28,219 nucleotides of DNA. Source: JBFHKO01 sp041595355. Its GTDB lineage: Bacteria > Pseudomonadota > Gammaproteobacteria > Enterobacterales > Aeromonadaceae. The notes beneath the pieces are model-generated. The model made no database searches and was not told the DNA's origin. It worked only from the letters and a program-made list of their open reading frames with translations. Position numbers and translations under genes: made by a program. The stretch's first letter is position 1. Each line of letters opens with the position of its first letter. Shown here in pieces: positions 23,846 to 28,219 of the stretch. The DNA lies in NCBI GenBank assembly GCA_041595355.1, contig JBFHKO010000011.1:1-28219 (forward strand). The letters are read 5' to 3'.

Positions 23846-24880
23846 ATGCCAGAACACCATGCCATCAACCGCAGAATAGTCCTGAACTCGCGCCCCGTCG
23901 GCGCCCCGACACCCGACAACTTCCGGCTGGAGGAGGTGAGCACGCCGGTCATCGCGGCTGGACAGCTCCTGCTGCGCACCCTGTATCTCTCCCTCGATCC
24001 CTATATGCGCGGCCGCATGAGTGATGGCCCCTCCTACGCTGCACCCGTCGCCCTCGGTGACGTTATGGTCGGCGGAACCGTTTCAAAGGTGGAGGCCTCC
24101 GAGCACCCTGACTACCAAGCGGGCGATCTGGTGCTCGCATACAGTGGCTGGCAGGATTATGCCCTCTCCGATGGCAGCGGCCTTACCAAGCTCGATCGCC
24201 GCATGCCTCAGCCCTCGCTGGCGCTGGGGGCCCTCGGCATGCCGGGATTCACCGCCTACATGGGCCTGCTCGACATTGGCCAGCCACAAGCGGGTGAAAC
24301 GGTGGTGGTCGCCGCCGCCAGTGGCGCAGTCGGCTCGGTGGTGGGTCAGATAGCCAAGCTGAAGGGATGCCGCGTGGTTGGCATCGCCGGCGGCGCCAGG
24401 AAATGCCGTTCCGTGGTCGAGGAGCTGGGCTTCGATGCCTGCGTCGATCACCGGAGCGCCGACTTCCCCGAACAACTGGCCTCCGCCTGCCACAATGGCA
24501 TCGATGTCTATTTCGAAAATGTTGGCGGCGCTGTCTTTGATGCCGTGCTGCCACTGCTGAACACGGGAGCCCGTATACCAGTATGCGGCCTGATCGCTCA
24601 CTACAATGACACGGCTCTGCCCCCGGGCCCGGACCGTTTGGGGCTGCTGACCCGCACGCTGCTCACCAAGCGTATCCGGATGCAGGGCTTCATCATCTTT
24701 GACGACTACGGTCATCGCTACGGTGAGTTCGCTGAGCAGATGAGCCGCTGGCTCAACGCCGGCGCCATCCGTTTTCGCGAAGACATCGTGGACGGTCTGG
24801 AAAACACGCCCCAGGCGTTCATCGGTCTGCTCGAGGGCAAGAACTTCGGCAAGCTGCTCATGCGTATCGCCAACGAATGA
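23846..24880 (+). CDS. curA: NADPH-dependent oxidoreductase, CurA family
   Basis: A 344-residue zinc-free medium-chain reductase, the same length class as E. coli CurA (345 aa). The N-terminal catalytic domain has the family motif LSLDPYMRGRM (about 51-61). The Rossmann segment reads AAASGAVGSVVGQIAKLKGCRVVGIAGG and is followed by a basic ARK motif that selects NADPH. VYFENVGGAVFDAVLPLL and the QGFIIFDDYG stretch are also typical. The group reduces the double bond of alpha,beta-unsaturated ketones and aldehydes (curcumin in E. coli, 15-oxoprostaglandins in animals). GAGGTCAACAGC precedes the ATG. It is a single gene bracketed by two identical initiator tRNA genes on the other strand. Confidence 0.92.
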   Translation: MPEHHAINRRIVLNSRPVGAPTPDNFRLEEVSTPVIAAGQLLLRTLYLSLDPYMRGRMSDGPSYAAPVALGDVMVGGTVSKVEASEHPDYQAGDLVLAYSGWQDYALSDGSGLTKLDRRMPQPSLALGALGMPGFTAYMGLLDIGQPQAGETVVVAAASGAVGSVVGQIAKLKGCRVVGIAGGARKCRSVVEELGFDACVDHRSADFPEQLASACHNGIDVYFENVGGAVFDAVLPLLNTGARIPVCGLIAHYNDTALPPGPDRLGLLTRTLLTKRIRMQGFIIFDDYGHRYGEFAEQMSRWLNAGAIRFREDIVDGLENTPQAFIGLLEGKNFGKLLMRIANE

Positions 24881-24981
24881 GTTAGCCTCGAGGCGGCCGC
24901 ATCGGCAACGGTGCCGGGCGCGGTCCAGCGTGGCTGTGCCCACCCCTCCGTCATCGTCCAGGTTGACAGGCACAAGAAAGC

Positions 24982-25016
24982 AGAAAGCCCAACTCGTGGT
25001 TGGGCTTTCTTTATTT
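24982..25016. terminator. bidirectional terminator between curA and tRNA-fMet copy 2
   Basis: AGAAAGCCCAAC (24982-24993) and GTTGGGCTTTCT (24999-25010) form a perfect 12-bp stem with a five-base loop. TTATTT follows on the plus strand for curA, and a T-rich tail (CTTTCTGCTTTCTTG) follows on the minus strand for the tRNA. Confidence 0.9.
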
Positions 25017-25023
25017 GGTTGGT

Positions 25024-25100
<77 letters not shown>

Positions 25101-25113
25101 TCCGATGAGAGGC

Positions 25114-25141
25114 ATCCTATCAGAAAGCCGTTTTTATGCAA
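25114..25141 (-). promoter_or_regulatory. promoter of tRNA-fMet copy 2
   Basis: On the minus strand, TTGCAT (25136-25141) and TAGGAT (25114-25119) are 16 bp apart, with TGA as extended -10. The layout equals that of copy 1 although the spacer sequences are unrelated. Confidence 0.78.
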
Positions 25142-25309
25142 CTATATTTTGGTTTATCGCGCATCCATGTGATTATATTTTGCCCACCACCCCATTGGTA
25201 GCGCAATATCCAGCCAGCCCCATCCATGACCGCACAAAAAACAACCACTGCCGCCATCATCACGAGGGCCGATTGCCTACACTGTCAGCAAGGCTCGCAG
25301 GAGATCAGC

Positions 25310-27355
25310 ATGCGCAGGTTAGCCGGTCATTGCCGTGAACTGGGCGCCACCCCGGATGCGGGTGGCGTCAATTTTGCCCTCTGGGCCCGCCTGGCCACCC
25401 GGGTGGAATTACTGCTGTTCGCCACCCCCGGCGACTGCCAGCCCGAGATCATCACATTGCATCCCCAGCGCAACCGCACCGCTTACTACTGGCACATCTA
25501 CCTCGAGGGGCTGCCCCCCGGCCAACTTTATGGGTACCGCATCGATGGCCCCCGTCGCCCGGCCCCGGGGAGTCGCTTCGATGCCAACAAGGTATTGCTG
25601 GATCCCTATGGTCGTCAGGTGCTACTCGGCCCCGATTACGATCGCCAGGCAGCCGCCCGTCCCGGCGACAACCTCTCAGGCTGCGCCAAGAGTGTCGTCA
25701 TCGATCTGAACCACTACGACTGGGAGGATGACTGCCCGCCCCGCCACCCCCTGTCGCGCGCCATCATCTACGAATTGCATGTCGGCGGTTTTACCCGCCA
25801 TACCTCCAGTGGGGTAGCCCCGCCGCTACGCGGCAGCTATCTCGGCCTCATCGAGAAAATCCCCTATCTGCAACAGCTGGGCATCACGACGGTCCAGCTG
25901 TTGCCGGTGTTTCAGTTCGATCCCCAGGATGCGCCAGCAGGGAAGCGGAACTACTGGGGCTATAACCCGATCTCCTTCTTCGCCCCCCATGACGGCTACG
26001 CCAGCCATCCGCACCGGGCCGTGGACGAGTTTCGCGACATGGTCAAGGCCCTGCACCGAGCCCACATAGCGGTGATCCTGGATGTGGTCTACACCCACAG
26101 CGCCGAAGGCGACAACGCCGGACCGAGCCTCTGCTTTCGCGGTATCGACAACGATGCCTATTACCTGCTGACTGCCGATGGTCGCAGCAATACCGACTAT
26201 TCCGGCTGTGGCAATACCCTCAAGGCCAGCCACCCGGTCACGGGACGCCTTATCCTCGATAGCCTGCGCTACTGGCACCAGCAGATGCATGTAGATGGTT
26301 TTAGACTGGATCTGGCGGCCATGCTGGCCCTGGATGAACAGGGGCAGTTGCAACCCCGCTCCGCCCTCCTCAATGCCATCGACACGGATCCCATGCTGGC
26401 CGACTGCACGCTGATCGCCGAAGCCTGGCTGACCGAGGAGCAACAACAGGCCTCGTTGACAGCCGGCCGCTGGCGGGTATGGAACAGCAACTTCCGGGAC
26501 GATGTACGCCGCTTCATCAAGGGGGATCCCCACAGTAGCCGCGCGCTGGCCTGGCAGATGCTGGGCAACCCCGATCACCCTGCGGATCAGACAGGCCGCC
26601 TGGACAAGTACATCAACTTTGTCACCAGTCACGACGGCTTCACCCTCTGGGATCTGGTCAGCTATAACCAGAAACACAATCAGCTCAACGGCGAACAGAA
26701 CCGGGATGGGCAAACGGAGAACTTCAGCTGGAATCATGGCCAGGAGGGCGACAGCGACGACCCGGCGATCCTGGCCCTGCGTCTGCGGCAAAGCAAGAAC
26801 CTCAGCAGTGCCCTGCTGCTCGCCTTCGGCACGCCCATGTTGCTGATGGGAGATGAGGTATTGCGCTCCCAGCAGGGTAACAACAATGGCTACTGCCAGG
26901 ACAACCCGCTGAGCTGGATGCCCTGGGAGTGGGAAGCGCCGGCCAGGGAGATGCAGCGCTTCGTGCAGGAGCTGATCCGTTACCGCCGTCAGCTGTTCAG
27001 GGGGCATCAGGCTGGTGATCAGCTCAACACCCTGCACGAACTGCTGCAACAGGCCGACATCGGCTGGCACGGCGTCGAAGCACATTCCCCGGACTGGCGC
27101 TCGGCGTCCCACAGCCTGGCCTTTTCCGCCCGCTCCCGGGATCCGGCGCTGGCCTGTTATCTCATCTTCAACGCCGGCTGGGAGCCGCTGCTGTTCAACC
27201 TGCCCCTGCCGCTGGACGGCGGCTGGCAGCGGGTGCTGGATACCGGGCTACCGGCTCCCGACGACATAGTGCCCCAAGGAGAGCCCCTTCCCAAGGTGGG
27301 TGATCAGTACCGGGTGGAGGCGCGCAGCGTCTGTCTGTTCATCTGCCAGCCCTAA
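25310..27355 (+). CDS. glgX: glycogen debranching enzyme GlgX (isoamylase-type)
   Basis: The start at 25310 is chosen because GCAGGAGATCAGC gives a good ribosome site and homology starts there; the frame stays open to 25226. The 681-residue product (E. coli GlgX 657) has an N-terminal CBM48 beta-sandwich (about 1-120) and a GH13 (alpha/beta)8 barrel. Catalytic residues are nucleophile Asp334 (VDGFRLDLA), acid/base Glu371 (LIAEAW) and Asp442 (TSHDGF), almost at the E. coli numbers. It cleaves alpha-1,6 branches of phosphorylase-limit dextrin during glycogen breakdown. No other glg gene is in the window, so it stands apart from the usual glgBXCAP cluster. Its stop is 15 bases from the convergent ybjD stop. 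Confidence 0.94.
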   Translation: MRRLAGHCRELGATPDAGGVNFALWARLATRVELLLFATPGDCQPEIITLHPQRNRTAYYWHIYLEGLPPGQLYGYRIDGPRRPAPGSRFDANKVLLDPYGRQVLLGPDYDRQAAARPGDNLSGCAKSVVIDLNHYDWEDDCPPRHPLSRAIIYELHVGGFTRHTSSGVAPPLRGSYLGLIEKIPYLQQLGITTVQLLPVFQFDPQDAPAGKRNYWGYNPISFFAPHDGYASHPHRAVDEFRDMVKALHRAHIAVILDVVYTHSAEGDNAGPSLCFRGIDNDAYYLLTADGRSNTDYSGCGNTLKASHPVTGRLILDSLRYWHQQMHVDGFRLDLAAMLALDEQGQLQPRSALLNAIDTDPMLADCTLIAEAWLTEEQQQASLTAGRWRVWNSNFRDDVRRFIKGDPHSSRALAWQMLGNPDHPADQTGRLDKYINFVTSHDGFTLWDLVSYNQKHNQLNGEQNRDGQTENFSWNHGQEGDSDDPAILALRLRQSKNLSSALLLAFGTPMLLMGDEVLRSQQGNNNGYCQDNPLSWMPWEWEAPAREMQRFVQELIRYRRQLFRGHQAGDQLNTLHELLQQADIGWHGVEAHSPDWRSASHSLAFSARSRDPALACYLIFNAGWEPLLFNLPLPLDGGWQRVLDTGLPAPDDIVPQGEPLPKVGDQYRVEARSVCLFICQP

Positions 27356-27370
27356 CCTGTGGCGGGCGAC

Positions 27371-28219
27371 TCAGCACTGACTGCGCGACTGGGAGACCAC
27401 CCGGGCAAACATCTGCCGCAGCAGGCGAGGAATGCTCTCGGCACCCTGCTTATCCGCCGCCTCCACCACGGCCAGTGCCAAGCCGGGTTTGCTGCGTCGA
27501 CTGACCGCCTTGTTGATGATCTTGGTCGGTGGCAACTGCTGCTGGGGACCCACGCCGGCCTCCCGTCGAAACACCTCTTCGAAACCATTTTCAAACAGGA
27601 AGTGTTCGATGTCCCGGGCCGGCAAGGCGGTCAGGCGATCCCGCTCCCGCTCGCCGCGCAACTGATTACGCGCCGTCGTCACGTACTTGACACCGGCGGG
27701 GTCACCATCGGCCAGCAAATGCCACTCGATGCCAAAATCCCGTGCCACCTTGATAAGCGGCGTGTGCCCACACTGGGCAAACTCGATGATGCGCACCCCC
27801 TCGCTGCGCAGACTGTAACCACAGATGTGGGCCAGCTCGGAAAGCAGCCAGATCTCCGTCTCCCCTTCCACCAGCAACCAACTCCGGGCAAACAGCGACA
27901 TGGGTCTGTTGATGCGCACATGGAAGCCGATGCGACGCAGATCATCACCACTCAGGTGCTCATCGTTCAGCTGGTAGGCCCGGGTCTGCTCGGCTTGACG
28001 GACCAGACGGCGGATCTGGCTCAGAGAGAGCGTAGAGAGCAGATCACCGGAGTTGGTGGTCAATATCTTCTGCCCCGGCACCTGCTCCAGCAACCCCCAG
28101 ACCAGCGCCAGCATGGTGGGATGCAGGCGACTCTCAAGATCTTCCAGTATGAGAATGGGCCTGGCCCCCTCCTCGATGTCCCTGTCGCCGCGGGCCGCCA
28201 GCAGGGCGGCCCCTATACC
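27371..28219 (-). CDS. ybjD: OLD-family ATP-dependent endonuclease, YbjD-like (5' end missing)
   Basis: Only the C-terminal 282 residues are in the window; the frame remains open through base 28219, so the start lies beyond the right edge. The visible part begins in the ABC-type ATPase domain with Walker B ILILEDLESRLHP and the TTNSGD switch segment. A TOPRIM domain follows: LLVEGETEIWLL with its catalytic Glu, and later LADGDPAGVKY supplying the DxD metal residues. The ending (SRRSKPGLALAVVEAADKQGAESIPRLLRQMF) closely follows E. coli YbjD. OLD proteins are ATPase-nucleases, some acting in phage defence; YbjD itself has no settled role. No partner such as a UvrD-like helicase (Gabija) is visible on this side. 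Confidence 0.9.
   Translation of the reverse strand, partial: GIGAALLAARGDRDIEEGARPILILEDLESRLHPTMLALVWGLLEQVPGQKILTTNSGDLLSTLSLSQIRRLVRQAEQTRAYQLNDEHLSGDDLRRIGFHVRINRPMSLFARSWLLVEGETEIWLLSELAHICGYSLRSEGVRIIEFAQCGHTPLIKVARDFGIEWHLLADGDPAGVKYVTTARNQLRGERERDRLTALPARDIEHFLFENGFEEVFRREAGVGPQQQLPPTKIINKAVSRRSKPGLALAVVEAADKQGAESIPRLLRQMFARVVSQSRSQC

Noticed and set aside
25826..27112. 428-codon minus-strand frame opposite glgX
   Set aside because: GlgX catalytic residues on the plus strand are complete; the antisense product has no recognisable motif.

Overview
The window is a dense, GC-rich stretch of a gammaproteobacterial chromosome. The core genes (ybjN, curA, glgX, dinG, ybjD, a DUF2057/yccT-type gene), the tRNA-Ser(GGA) and initiator tRNAs close to the E. 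coli forms, and an enterobacterial-style 4.5S RNA all point to that class. My inference is an Aeromonadales-like marine or brackish genus (Oceanimonas, Oceanisphaera or Zobellella type), but the sequence alone does not prove the genus. I see no insertion sequence, phage gene, integrase or CRISPR array.

Layout. 1-211: 3' end of a membrane-anchored protein with an apparent frameshift. 332-2764: a Tat-exported dienelactone-hydrolase-type enzyme, then an orphan Fe-S/CCG oxidoreductase subunit. 2829-4550 (minus): a periplasmic-sensor diguanylate cyclase. 4931-5447: two tiny unrecognised genes facing each other. 5448-5968: a gene-free stretch with hairpins. 5969-6081 (minus): the SRP 4.5S RNA (ffs) with its own promoter. 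6175-7466 (minus): ybjN and a TSUP permease. 7732-7819: tRNA-Ser(GGA) with a bidirectional terminator. 7888-8547 (minus): a secreted DUF3047 protein. 8772-10924: a YkgJ-type cysteine cluster protein, a second diguanylate cyclase and a DUF1622 membrane protein.

11104-16246 is the most interesting block: five overlapping genes for an acetyl-CoA synthetase, 2-oxoacid dehydrogenase E1 alpha, E1 beta and E2, and a dedicated acyl carrier protein, with no E3. This looks like a single coupled unit that makes a two-carbon or short acyl group on lipoyl-E2 and may hand it to CoA or to the ACP.

16364-18445 is dinG, with an apparently incomplete Fe-S ligand set. 18597-20648 holds a DUF2057 protein and a NhaD-like antiporter. 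20777-23491 is a P2-type cation ATPase lacking the usual TM6 aspartate. Two identical initiator tRNA genes (minus) then bracket curA. They are followed by glgX and, running off the right edge on the minus strand, the C-terminal half of the OLD-family gene ybjD.

The three best stable-RNA promoters (ffs and both tRNA-fMet genes) share the same layout: TTGCAT, a 16-bp spacer with a TGn extension, a TAnnAT -10 element and a G/C-containing discriminator.
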